The notes beneath the pieces were generated by a model, which had not been told where the DNA came from, made no database searches, and saw nothing but the letters and a program-made list of their open reading frames with translations. Position numbers and translations under genes: made by a program. A DNA stretch of 35,599 nucleotides from a virus, in IMG/VR virus record IMGVR_UViG_3300017744_000053, positions 1 through 35,599 of that record. One strand, written 5' to 3'. Positions 27,133 to 35,448 of this stretch are shown here, one piece after another; positions within the stretch are counted from its first letter, which is position 1; every line of letters starts with the position of its first letter.

Positions 27133-27164
27133 AAAAAAAGGGAGTGTCTTTGAAGACACTCCCC
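27133..27164 (-). terminator. Strong rho-independent terminator after the major capsid gene
   Basis: The arms GGGAGTGTCTT and AAGACACTCCC pair perfectly over 11 positions, nearly without loop, 15 bases after the capsid stop codon. Seven T follow on the minus strand. The central 19 bases recur inside the TerL gene and 17 of them inside the helicase gene. Confidence 0.9.
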
Positions 27165-27178
27165 TATTAAATATCTGC

Positions 27179-28618
27179 TTACTCTTGGAATAAGAAGAAG
27201 TTGTTTGCACCTAAAGTACATACTGCTCTTTCAGATAGGAAGTGAACCTCCATAGCATCTAAGCTAGAAGTTTCTGCTCCACCTGCAGAACCTGTAATCC
27301 AAGTCTTGTAACGTCTGTCTTCAGTTTCTGAAGCTCTATATCTAACGTGCAAGAATGGTCTCTTAGCATTTTTACCAAGGATTTGGTCATATACTGAAGT
27401 AGAACCTGCAGGAACTAAAAGTCCATTAACTCTACCTGACCCTGCACCTGTAGGTAATCCACCTCTCATTGTTGGGTCATTCAAATATTTCCAATCAGAC
27501 TTATAGAAGTCATAACCTCTTCTAAATCCTGTGAATCCTAAGTTAAGTGCCATTTCTTTCTCATTGTCAAAAAGACCATAAGATACACCACCTGCTGCAT
27601 TAGATGACTGCTGAGAAAGCATATCGTCAATGTCGAAAGAGAAATCTCTATCTACAAATACAACATTCTCTTCAATAGCACCTTGCTTATCAAGTCTAGA
27701 AATGATAGAATCCCAATCAGCTAAAATAGTTGGGTTTCCTCCACCCCAAATGTTTCCTCTTTGCTCTACTGCGTAGAAGATACCATCTGAACCTTTGTTA
27801 CCTACCATCTCAGCACCTGCTACTGCTTGAGTAGCTGCACCTGAAGTATTACCTGCAGGAACTGCTTCAATCATTGCAGTCTCTAGATAGTCGTCAAATC
27901 TCAATCTAGTTTCGTGCTCAGACTTCATATACCATAGGTATCCATTTGCTCCATTTTCAGTTGTTACTTCAACCCATCCAATCTGTGCCATATCAGAACC
28001 TGATACTGCATATTTATCTTTAATGATAATTGGAGAGTTTTCAAAGATGAAGTCATCAGCTTCTAGAGAATCTTCCATTCCTACTGTTCCTTTTCTGAAT
28101 TCAGAACCGTAGATGAACATTGTAAACTCAAGACCTGCTCCTGCTACCGGTATTCCATTGTTGTCATAGAATGCAACACTTACTACTTTAGTAGCATAAT
28201 CAACTTTAGTTACTACTGCTTTAGCTGAACCACCACCTGCATTATCAGAGATATATACAGTTTGTCCTTTTCTAATAGCGATACTATTACTAGCACCGAA
28301 AGCAGGGACACCTGCATCTCCAATAGTGAAGTCAGCTTCGTCAGCATTAATTAATGCCGCAGTTGTACACTTTACATATTTAGTATGCAATCTTCCTTGT
28401 TCTGCCCATTTGATAAGGTCAGAGTTAGATGGCATTTCTGCACCTACCATTCTTAGGAAGGATGCGATTGTTCTATTACCATATCTTTCAAATTCTTTTT
28501 CATAAGTATCAGGTAGATACTGATTCAAGAAATCAAAATTGGTAATGTAGTTAGACTTCAACGGCACTCTTTGTGCACTTGGTTGTAAGTCAAAACCGGG
28601 TACGTTTAATACACTCAT
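27179..28618 (-). CDS. Major capsid protein (HK97-fold expected)
   Basis: A 479-residue protein whose N-terminal region (NFDFLNQYLPDTYEKEFERYGNRTI, residues 27-51, then SFLRMVGAEMPSNSDLIKWAEQGRLH) matches the pattern I remember from major capsid proteins of marine Bacteroidota and crAss-like phages. It follows portal and scaffold genes, the canonical head-gene order. Length fits the family. Its transcript ends in a strong hairpin terminator (27133-27164), which is common for the most abundant virion protein and could stabilise the 3' end of the mRNA. The HK97 fold itself is inferred from family knowledge, not visible directly. Confidence 0.85.
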   Translation of the reverse strand: MSVLNVPGFDLQPSAQRVPLKSNYITNFDFLNQYLPDTYEKEFERYGNRTIASFLRMVGAEMPSNSDLIKWAEQGRLHTKYVKCTTAALINADEADFTIGDAGVPAFGASNSIAIRKGQTVYISDNAGGGSAKAVVTKVDYATKVVSVAFYDNNGIPVAGAGLEFTMFIYGSEFRKGTVGMEDSLEADDFIFENSPIIIKDKYAVSGSDMAQIGWVEVTTENGANGYLWYMKSEHETRLRFDDYLETAMIEAVPAGNTSGAATQAVAGAEMVGNKGSDGIFYAVEQRGNIWGGGNPTILADWDSIISRLDKQGAIEENVVFVDRDFSFDIDDMLSQQSSNAAGGVSYGLFDNEKEMALNLGFTGFRRGYDFYKSDWKYLNDPTMRGGLPTGAGSGRVNGLLVPAGSTSVYDQILGKNAKRPFLHVRYRASETEDRRYKTWITGSAGGAETSSLDAMEVHFLSERAVCTLGANNFFLFQE

Positions 28619-28643
28619 TTTTTAATTTTTTAGTTTAACAATT

Positions 28644-29795
28644 TTACTTTTTATTACTCCTAATCTTTAAACCCCTACCGTGGTCGGTGTTTATAGATTT
28701 TATTTGCATACCTGATTTTGTGCTTCCAACTTCCGGAGCGGTACGAGTAGTCATATTTACATTTTTCAACTTTCTCATTTGCTCATCTGCTGCTGCAGAT
28801 TTGCCCTGCTCATAAAAGAATTTAGCAAACTTCTCAGGATGCATTGCCATTGCTAGTGACCTGTGGTAACCTTCTGCGTTTTTAAGAGAACCATCTGACT
28901 CCTGATACTTTTCAATAAAAGTACTAGGATTAGAATGAACTTTTAACAACTCATCTGCATCACCGGGTGAAAAGTAAACTTTGTTATCGTCTAGCGTAAA
29001 CTCAAAACCTTTGAACTCACTGAATACATTGTTTGTTTTTTCTAGATAAACTTCCCTCGCTCTTGAGTTCCGTTCACCGATTGTCTTCGCTTCAGCTATA
29101 TATTGCTTATATGCCTTGTATTCGTCTGTTTCAGATTCAGGAATAGAATCCCTTTTCGACTCGAGAGGGACCTTATATAACTCCTGTTGCTTGACAAAAA
29201 AATCTTTGGCTTTAGCAATAGTTTTTTTCTTTGCTAATTTAATTTTTCTAATTTGCTTTTCATCATCAACATCTTCATCGTATTGATAATCTTCCATAAG
29301 TTCTGTGATGTCTTCAGCATCAAGACCTTTTTCAGTTGCAGTTAGATATTCTCTTAGCAATCTATCGGGTTCCATTTCATCATAGTTCTTTTGCATTTTT
29401 GCAAAGTCCTCGAATCCACGACCCGTTTCTTTTTTGTATTTAAGATACTTAGCTACATCTTCAGGAAGAGGTTTCTCCTCTCTCTGTTGATTTAACTCGT
29501 CAAGAGATTTATACTCTTTACCGTATCTATTTCCAATATATTTAAGAACGTCATCCTCACTTAACTCTGAGGATTGAGTTTTAATTTCTTCTTGTGGAAC
29601 TTGCTTCTTCTCAGCTTCAGGTTCCGGTTTTTTTTCTTCTGTTGTAGTTTCTACTTTAGTAGACTCAACAACCTTATCTTCTGCTACAGGAGGTTGTCCT
29701 GTTGTTGACTCCTGATGTTTGTCTAACAATTCTTGTTCAACTTGTTGTACAGACTTTTCTTCAGTCGCTCCGACTTCTTTTACTTTTATTTCCAT
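28644..29795 (-). CDS. Capsid scaffolding protein
   Basis: A 383-residue, very charged protein. The N-terminal 90 residues are low-complexity Glu/Lys/Thr/Pro/Gln (VESTKVETTTEEKKPEPEAE) and probably disordered. The centre is acidic and helical (LMEDYQYDEDVDDEKQIRKI), and the C terminus ends basic (DHGRGLKIRSNKK), where scaffolds usually contact the capsid protein. Its place between portal and major capsid genes is the classical scaffold position. A TAACTTTG box (29819-29826) precedes it by about 23 bases, so scaffold and capsid genes may have their own late promoter. Identity as scaffold is inferred from composition and order. Confidence 0.75.
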   Translation of the reverse strand: MEIKVKEVGATEEKSVQQVEQELLDKHQESTTGQPPVAEDKVVESTKVETTTEEKKPEPEAEKKQVPQEEIKTQSSELSEDDVLKYIGNRYGKEYKSLDELNQQREEKPLPEDVAKYLKYKKETGRGFEDFAKMQKNYDEMEPDRLLREYLTATEKGLDAEDITELMEDYQYDEDVDDEKQIRKIKLAKKKTIAKAKDFFVKQQELYKVPLESKRDSIPESETDEYKAYKQYIAEAKTIGERNSRAREVYLEKTNNVFSEFKGFEFTLDDNKVYFSPGDADELLKVHSNPSTFIEKYQESDGSLKNAEGYHRSLAMAMHPEKFAKFFYEQGKSAAADEQMRKLKNVNMTTRTAPEVGSTKSGMQIKSINTDHGRGLKIRSNKK

Positions 29796-29818
29796 ATTTT
29801 ATTAAATTTAATTTTATA

Positions 29819-29826
29819 CAAAGTTA
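29819..29826 (-). promoter_or_regulatory. Late promoter -7 box (TAACTTTG) for scaffold and capsid genes
   Basis: Minus-strand TAACTTTG, a match to TAnnTTTG, in the 59-base gap between portal and scaffold genes. It ends 23 bases before the scaffold ATG. The rest of the gap is A/T-rich. Confidence 0.5.
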
Positions 29827-29854
29827 CACAAAAAATAATATACTTTTAGACAAC

Positions 29855-32290
29855 TTATCTCGGGTTGAACTCAGCTAAATCAAAGCCATCCAAACTATCT
29901 TCATTAGATTCAAAATTCATTGGTGGAAGATTGTTCTTACGTTGATTGATTAATTTAGATTGTTCAGAATTAGCTTGAGATATACGTTCAGACTTTGCTT
30001 TTTCTCTTTGGTCTTCTCTAGACTGTAAGCCTTGAGCATCCATCTGTCTTAATTGCATATTTATTGCAAACTCTTCTTGCATTAATTGTGACTTCAACAT
30101 TGCTTCTTGTTTCATTTTTTCTATTTCAAAAGCAATATCTCCTTGTCTAAATTGTAATTTAGCTTGAGTTTCCATTTGCAACTTTTGCTGATTAGCTTGT
30201 ATAGTCATTTCTTGTTGCTTAATCATTTGTTGAGATTTCATAGCTTGTTGTTGCATAGCCATCTTCTCTTCTCTTTCTTGCTTAGAAATACGCTTCATTT
30301 TCAAAAGCTGATTAGCAAGTTTCATATTTTTTATTTCACGAATATCAATTGCATCTTCAAGATTAATATCTCCTTTAGATAAAGCCATTTGAATATTTTG
30401 TTCTAATTGTGCTTTTTGTTCTTCATCAGGTGATAGTTCAATAAATATTCCAAAATCATAAATATATAAGTCAGAGATATCTCCAAGTATAGATACGTTG
30501 TATTTACCTATTTGATTTATAAACTCTTCTTTAAAGTCAGCATACTGTAAAATATCTGCTACTCTATAAGTTATAGCTTCAGATAAACTTTTATAAATAT
30601 ATAAACCTGCTTGTAGTATATGTCTTGTAGCTACATTAGAATTTAATGCCGCCATTTTTTGTAATCCAACTAAAGAGTTTGAATCAGGCATACTCGCATC
30701 TCTTGCCTCATTAAGACCTGTTACAGTTCTAATTTGGTTTAAATAATGATTATAATTAGTTATAAGCATTTGTGTTTTAGATGCTCCTGAATTTGAAGTC
30801 AATTCTTTAATAGGAACTTTACCTTGGTTATAATCACCATCTTGAGTATAACTTCTACCTATTACACTACCTGTTTGAAAATATAATCTTAAAGCATCTT
30901 CAGGATTATATGCGTTTCCGTTTCCTAAATCAACTTCACCCAATCCATCGGCATCAATAAATACACCATCAGGCACAACTCTAGATATAACTTGTTGTAG
31001 TTTTAAATGTGTGATTTGAATCAAGTCTGCAAAAGGAACCATACGTCTAACTAAAGACTCAATTACTCCTTTGTACATTCTTGGTGCATTAGCTACATAA
31101 TTAGGTATAGCGTGTTGTGTTGCAGATTGTGGTCTAACCATATTCTCCATTAGCTTCCACTGTAAAAGAATATTAGTTCCCATAACCATAACACCTTCAT
31201 ACCATACATCAATAGTTTTTGACTCTTTTGTAAAGTTACCTTCATCCATCATTTCATCAGGTGGATTGAAATTATCATCTTTTTCAATCATACTTACATT
31301 ACCATTATCTTTTACTTTTCTTTTATAAACAACTTTTTTTGTTGTTTTATAATTAAAGTACATAACGGTTGCAGTATCTTTATAAAAGATATCGTTTTGA
31401 TATGCTTGTGCATTATTATAATAATCATACCAACTCTGAGAATATTGAGATATCTCATCTAAATCTTCATTAGTTAAAGTTGGGTCAATCTTTTTTAATT
31501 CTATAATAGGAAGAGTTTTAATCTCACCCCAATAAAAACAATCTCTAAAGTAAGGGTCTTCAGTATAACTATATACTATATTAGCAGGGTCTACATAACT
31601 AATCTTTACTCCATCTCCGGGTAAAAACTCGTGCTTCGCAACTGCTAAACCTAGAACAGTCATATCATAATCTAACCTCTTTCTTGTGTCATCATATTTA
31701 TTAGCTTCAAACAAAGTACTAATTGCTTCTTCTTCAGCTATTTCTATTGCAGGTTTATAATTTAATTGCATATACAACTTCAACTCTTCATCAGAATTCG
31801 GAAGTTCTTCAGGCTCTACTGTAAAAGGATTTGCTCCGGTTTTCTTTTGTATAGTTTCAAGCATAGGTTTTGCGACCATTTGTCCCTCAACCATCTGTTG
31901 GTACTTGCTTCTTTTAGATTGTGATAATGCATCTTGAGCAAAAGCTTTAGGTACAAATTCTCTGCTCTGCATTCCGTTTACTACAATATCAACAAACTTA
32001 GGCAATACAGGTACAGGTGTCCAATCTAAATTTAGATAAGACAAATCACCATCTATTGCTAATTCATTTTTGTATTTAGCTACTGACTGTTCTCCTCTTG
32101 CGTATAATCTGAGTCTATGGAAGTCTCTCCATTGATTATAATACCTACAACTATTTCCGTCTCTTTTAAACCATTCGTACTGAATAGCTTGTCCGATTTG
32201 TAAACCAAATTCGTCAGTAGCTTTTTCTGAATCTGAAACAAATTGACTAGGAAATCCTGTAGATGATATGTTAATGTCTACTTTCTTCAT
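29855..32290 (-). CDS. Portal protein
   Basis: An 811-residue protein. The N-terminal third carries FHRLRLYARGEQSVAKYKNE, then YLNLDWTPVPVLPKFVDIVV with NGMQSREF, a block I remember as diagnostic of portal proteins in crAss-like and Cellulophaga-type phages. The C-terminal 145 residues are rich in glutamine and methionine (MAMQQQAMKSQQMIKQQEM), predicted to form a long coiled coil like the barrel of P22-type portals. It forms the dodecameric ring that docks TerL and the connector. It overlaps the TerL gene by four bases and is followed by a promoter box ahead of the scaffold gene. Confidence 0.85.
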   Translation of the reverse strand: MKKVDINISSTGFPSQFVSDSEKATDEFGLQIGQAIQYEWFKRDGNSCRYYNQWRDFHRLRLYARGEQSVAKYKNELAIDGDLSYLNLDWTPVPVLPKFVDIVVNGMQSREFVPKAFAQDALSQSKRSKYQQMVEGQMVAKPMLETIQKKTGANPFTVEPEELPNSDEELKLYMQLNYKPAIEIAEEEAISTLFEANKYDDTRKRLDYDMTVLGLAVAKHEFLPGDGVKISYVDPANIVYSYTEDPYFRDCFYWGEIKTLPIIELKKIDPTLTNEDLDEISQYSQSWYDYYNNAQAYQNDIFYKDTATVMYFNYKTTKKVVYKRKVKDNGNVSMIEKDDNFNPPDEMMDEGNFTKESKTIDVWYEGVMVMGTNILLQWKLMENMVRPQSATQHAIPNYVANAPRMYKGVIESLVRRMVPFADLIQITHLKLQQVISRVVPDGVFIDADGLGEVDLGNGNAYNPEDALRLYFQTGSVIGRSYTQDGDYNQGKVPIKELTSNSGASKTQMLITNYNHYLNQIRTVTGLNEARDASMPDSNSLVGLQKMAALNSNVATRHILQAGLYIYKSLSEAITYRVADILQYADFKEEFINQIGKYNVSILGDISDLYIYDFGIFIELSPDEEQKAQLEQNIQMALSKGDINLEDAIDIREIKNMKLANQLLKMKRISKQEREEKMAMQQQAMKSQQMIKQQEMTIQANQQKLQMETQAKLQFRQGDIAFEIEKMKQEAMLKSQLMQEEFAINMQLRQMDAQGLQSREDQREKAKSERISQANSEQSKLINQRKNNLPPMNFESNEDSLDGFDLAEFNPR

Positions 32291-34515
32291 CTAATAATTT
32301 CGCTTATTGTACCTTTATTACTATACCTTGCAAAGTTAACCTTTATTTTTGAAACTTTTTGCTGAGGTATATATAGGTGTTTCTGACAAGCCATAATCGC
32401 TAACCCCGAGGAAATACTAGCATCAAACTTAGTTCTATTACTTATGTCAAATTTTGCCCAATCTTCTAAAGTTCTTGTAAAAATGCAATCACCCATTTCA
32501 TTATTTTCTTTCATTCCTATGTTTGCATCTATGTAAGATTCTATTGCAGAAGCGTGTGCTTGTTTTACTGCTTCACTTGAATTAGGAATACCACCTAATT
32601 CTTTTTCAGTCTTTGATAATTTATTATAGTGTTTGTCAGGTCTATTTAAACAAAAATTTCTATATCCTCTATTTTTAAAATGATATAGTAATCTAGGTTT
32701 ATTATTCTCTATAAGTATTGGCATACCATAAAACACACAAGCTTTTAATACATCTTCAAAAAATATTTCTGCCGTTTGAGGTCTAGCAACATATTCTAAA
32801 AAAAACTCATTACTTGGAGCATCATCCATATTAAACATAGTTAAACCGTGCAAGGCTCCATTAGAACCTCCACCACCTACAGTTCCTGATATATCATAAC
32901 TATCACATCCGAATGCACCTATATGTTTATTGCCCGGTGTTTTTTTACCATTAATACTTTCTACTCTGTTTTGTAGATTTTTTGATGGAGTCCAAGATAC
33001 ATAAAACCTACCTCTTTGATTTGGAGTAAACTCAACCTTAGAATCTTTTATTCCATTTTTCCAAACTAAATCTCCTCTTGTTAAATGATGGTCTATTATT
33101 AAAGAATCATTGTAATCTATTTGCTGATATATTTTGGTAAGATTAAATATAGATTGCTTACTCTCATCTCTAAATGCGTGTGATTCACTTCTAGGAAATT
33201 GTCTATAAAATTCATTTAATGCATCAGGGTCTTTCTTTAATGAATCCACTTCATTATCCCAATAGTCTACTGCTCCTTGATATATTGTTTCTCCATCAAT
33301 TCCTTCAACACCTTGTTCGGGATTTTTAAAAACAGGCATTCCATACCTATCTATAAACCCCTCCATATTCCATTCCATAGGGATGAAAAGTGAATACATA
33401 CCGCTTTTGGTTTGACCATTGGCATTTCTGTTTAATACATTAGAATTATTGTATAAATTTTTAAAGTTGTCACCACCCTTATCTAAAGCATTTGATGTAG
33501 AACCCATCATACATTTACCAATAATTTTACTACCAAGACGTAGACAGGTTTTAGTTACTCTCCAATTATTTAAAATATTATTAGGCTTTATCCATTTACC
33601 ACTTTCATCGTGAACTAATAGTAAAAGTTTTTCACCATCGTAAGAGTTGTCATCTGTGTTCTTCCAATCTATTGTAGTATCTAATCCATACAACTCATCA
33701 TTGGTTGTATCGTACATATTTTTTTTAGTTATCTTTGCAGCCGGAATTCTAAAAGCTAGTTCTGTTTTAGGTTTATCCATACCATCCATAATAGGTTTAA
33801 AGAAAAATGGTAGTCTACTATTTATTGGAACAACCTTATCAGTAAACATTTTTTTTGCATCAGAACCTGTCTTAGACAGTATACCAACTCTAGAATCTTT
33901 AGCTAGAGTTCCGGTATTTACACATTCAGAAGATGACATAAAAGAAAATCCTGAACGTCTTATCTTTAAATAAATCATTCCGAAACTTCTTGTGTCAGCT
34001 TTACAAGCTTCCCAAAAAATAAACAATAATCTATTAGCTTCTCTAAAATCAGGATAACCAACATCAATAGATGTCCACTGTAAATACATATAATGTGCTC
34101 CTGTTATATAGGTAGGAATACCGTTTGACATATACCATAAACCTTGTTCTCTTCTATCAAACTCTTCCTCTATATAATCAACCCACCTATCTTTAAACTC
34201 TGAGGACATTTCATTCCACTGAAATATTGATTGAATCTTTGATAAAGCTTTAGGCAGTTCTTGTCTTTCCCAATACTGTTCTTCTTTTTTTGAGTGTCTT
34301 TGAAGACACTTTTTTGGTTCTAATGGAAGTGCTATACTTAGTCCTTGAATAGAAATTATGTTTCCTATTTGTCCGCTTTTAGAAATGACAATAAAATCAT
34401 ATTTAGAATTGTATCCATATTCCCACGTTTTAGCCTTGTTCTTAGACGTTAAAACATTTTTAGGTACAATACCTTCAAGTACTTTATATAATTTATTTAG
34501 ACCTTCTTTCTGCAA
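32287..34515 (-). CDS. Terminase large subunit (TerL)
   Basis: A 742-residue packaging motor with ATPase and nuclease domains. The ATP-binding loop is KIRRSGFS (184-191); it lacks the usual GK[ST] but matches the deviant K-x-x-R-x-G-x-S form of lambda gpA. Walker B is LLLLVHDE (297-304, D303 E304) and the coupling motif GST is at 339-341. The RNase H-like nuclease shows GCDSYD (D538), PILIENN (E603) and FDASISSG (D698). The frame has no ATG before residue 103. A TTG at 34515 is the only usual start codon between the upstream in-frame stop and that methionine, and it lies within the end of the preceding gene, so translational coupling or a frameshift fusion is possible. A terminator-like inverted repeat lies inside the coding region (34291-34316). 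Confidence 0.85.
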   Translation of the reverse strand: MQKEGLNKLYKVLEGIVPKNVLTSKNKAKTWEYGYNSKYDFIVISKSGQIGNIISIQGLSIALPLEPKKCLQRHSKKEEQYWERQELPKALSKIQSIFQWNEMSSEFKDRWVDYIEEEFDRREQGLWYMSNGIPTYITGAHYMYLQWTSIDVGYPDFREANRLLFIFWEACKADTRSFGMIYLKIRRSGFSFMSSSECVNTGTLAKDSRVGILSKTGSDAKKMFTDKVVPINSRLPFFFKPIMDGMDKPKTELAFRIPAAKITKKNMYDTTNDELYGLDTTIDWKNTDDNSYDGEKLLLLVHDESGKWIKPNNILNNWRVTKTCLRLGSKIIGKCMMGSTSNALDKGGDNFKNLYNNSNVLNRNANGQTKSGMYSLFIPMEWNMEGFIDRYGMPVFKNPEQGVEGIDGETIYQGAVDYWDNEVDSLKKDPDALNEFYRQFPRSESHAFRDESKQSIFNLTKIYQQIDYNDSLIIDHHLTRGDLVWKNGIKDSKVEFTPNQRGRFYVSWTPSKNLQNRVESINGKKTPGNKHIGAFGCDSYDISGTVGGGGSNGALHGLTMFNMDDAPSNEFFLEYVARPQTAEIFFEDVLKACVFYGMPILIENNKPRLLYHFKNRGYRNFCLNRPDKHYNKLSKTEKELGGIPNSSEAVKQAHASAIESYIDANIGMKENNEMGDCIFTRTLEDWAKFDISNRTKFDASISSGLAIMACQKHLYIPQQKVSKIKVNFARYSNKGTISEIIR
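34291..34316 (+). repeat. 17-nt inverted repeat, copy 3 (inside TerL gene), terminator-like on the plus strand
   Basis: GAGTGTCTTTGAAGACACT followed by T runs on the plus strand, sharing 19 bases with the capsid-gene terminator. In this orientation the U run would follow the hairpin only in antisense (plus-strand) RNA, so it could block antisense transcription. On the coding strand it is flanked by A runs and encodes K-K-C-L-Q-R-H-S-K-K. Confidence 0.55.
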
Positions 34516-34774
34516 ATCCTTGTTTTGTATCTGTTTTTTTGGCTCCCCTTTCTAATGACTCAATAGCTTCCTTCTCCGATTCTATTCTATTTAATATTTC
34601 AAAAGCATCAAAGATTGCTAACTTTTTTGTAGCTGCTGCATTTTTTAATCTATCAGCAGATAAGTCATCTTCAGGGTCGTGTTTAATAATTGCTTCCTTC
34701 GCCACCTTTATCAGTTGTTCCACTGCCCTGTGACCTGCTTCTATTATTTTTAATTTTATTTCTTTTGATTTCAT
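34493..34774 (-). CDS. Small helical protein upstream of TerL, terminase small-subunit candidate
   Basis: A 93-residue, charged, nearly all-helical protein (IKLKIIEAGHRAVEQLIKVA; DRLKNAAATKKLAIFDAFEIL; RIESEKEAIESLERG). It overlaps the TerL start by 23 bases. A small helical gene immediately before TerL is the normal position of TerS, and the length is at the low end for that family. No helix-turn-helix signature is certain. A run of seven A residues near its end (34534-34540, minus strand) could allow ribosomal slippage into the TerL frame. The TerS assignment is inferred from position and composition. Confidence 0.6.
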   Translation of the reverse strand: MKSKEIKLKIIEAGHRAVEQLIKVAKEAIIKHDPEDDLSADRLKNAAATKKLAIFDAFEILNRIESEKEAIESLERGAKKTDTKQGFAERRSK

Positions 34775-34856
34775 TTTTAAATCTTTTCTTTTTTCTTATT
34801 GGAATAGGTGAGCCATCGTGCTCATTCCATTCGTCTTCCCAAAAAATATAACTCAT
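34683..34856 (-). CDS. Small basic protein overlapping the TerS-candidate gene
   Basis: From ATG 34856 this encodes 57 residues, starting SYIFWEDEWNEHDGSPIP, then a very basic segment (IRKKKRFKNEIKRNKIKNN). The same frame is open to a TTG at 34880 that would overlap the stop of the upstream gene by two bases. Its first part fills the gap between the GroES-like gene and the TerS candidate and looks like real protein. The second half overlaps the 93-residue gene in another frame by 92 bases, and there the composition is less protein-like. The N-terminal half is credible; the true end is uncertain. Confidence 0.4.
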   Translation of the reverse strand: MSYIFWEDEWNEHDGSPIPIRKKKRFKNEIKRNKIKNNRSRSQGSGTTDKGGEGSNY

Positions 34857-34876
34857 ATGTAATAAAGATATAGTTC

Positions 34877-35440
34877 TCAAAGTATCATTGTTATTTGATG
34901 GTCAAACATTCTGTATAGTTTTTCTCCATCAATATTAAACTCATATTCACTTTCAGGTTTGTAACACACTTTAACTCCTTTTGTAACCCCTTTAGATTTT
35001 AAATATTCATTAGGATATTTTACAATTCCAATTAAAGGTTCTTCGCTTAATGGTTTATAAATATAAGAATCTTCTACCGGTGCAGGTTTAATAAAACAAT
35101 ATCTATCTATTGCATTCCACTCTACACCATTATGATATGCATAGTATTGTTCTTCATCTATAAAAAATAAATCATCTTTAAAATAACTTTTGCCACTTTG
35201 AACTTTTCCCTGCATATCATTATAATATTTAAAAACATTATGATGTACAAGTAATTTATCTCCTTTCTCTATAGGTCCATTATAATCAAGAGGAAGTTCT
35301 ATAACCTCAGCTTGTCTATTAGAAAACCTATGGTCCTCCTGTGACGTACTGATTATAAAATCAATATTCCCGTAAGTCTTTGTGTTATCGTATCTTTTAC
35401 CCTTTAAAGGCTTTACAATAAAAGAAGTTGGTGAATTCAT
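34877..35440 (-). CDS. GroES-like co-chaperonin candidate
   Basis: A 187-residue protein. The core (residues about 44-115) reads like a GroES beta barrel: AEVIELPLDYNGPIEKGDKL, then LLVHHNVFKYYND, and near the end DLFFIDEEQYYAYHNG followed by RYCFIKP, like the closing strands of co-chaperonins. The preceding charged, loop-like EDHRFSNRQ is at the place of the mobile loop that contacts GroEL. Phages such as T4 (gp31) encode a divergent GroES for folding their capsid protein, which fits the position ahead of the head genes. It is longer than host GroES (about 97 residues), with N- and C-terminal extensions. The assignment is a pattern match only. Confidence 0.5.
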   Translation of the reverse strand: MNSPTSFIVKPLKGKRYDNTKTYGNIDFIISTSQEDHRFSNRQAEVIELPLDYNGPIEKGDKLLVHHNVFKYYNDMQGKVQSGKSYFKDDLFFIDEEQYYAYHNGVEWNAIDRYCFIKPAPVEDSYIYKPLSEEPLIGIVKYPNEYLKSKGVTKGVKVCYKPESEYEFNIDGEKLYRMFDHQITMIL

Positions 35441-35448
35441 AATTTAAT

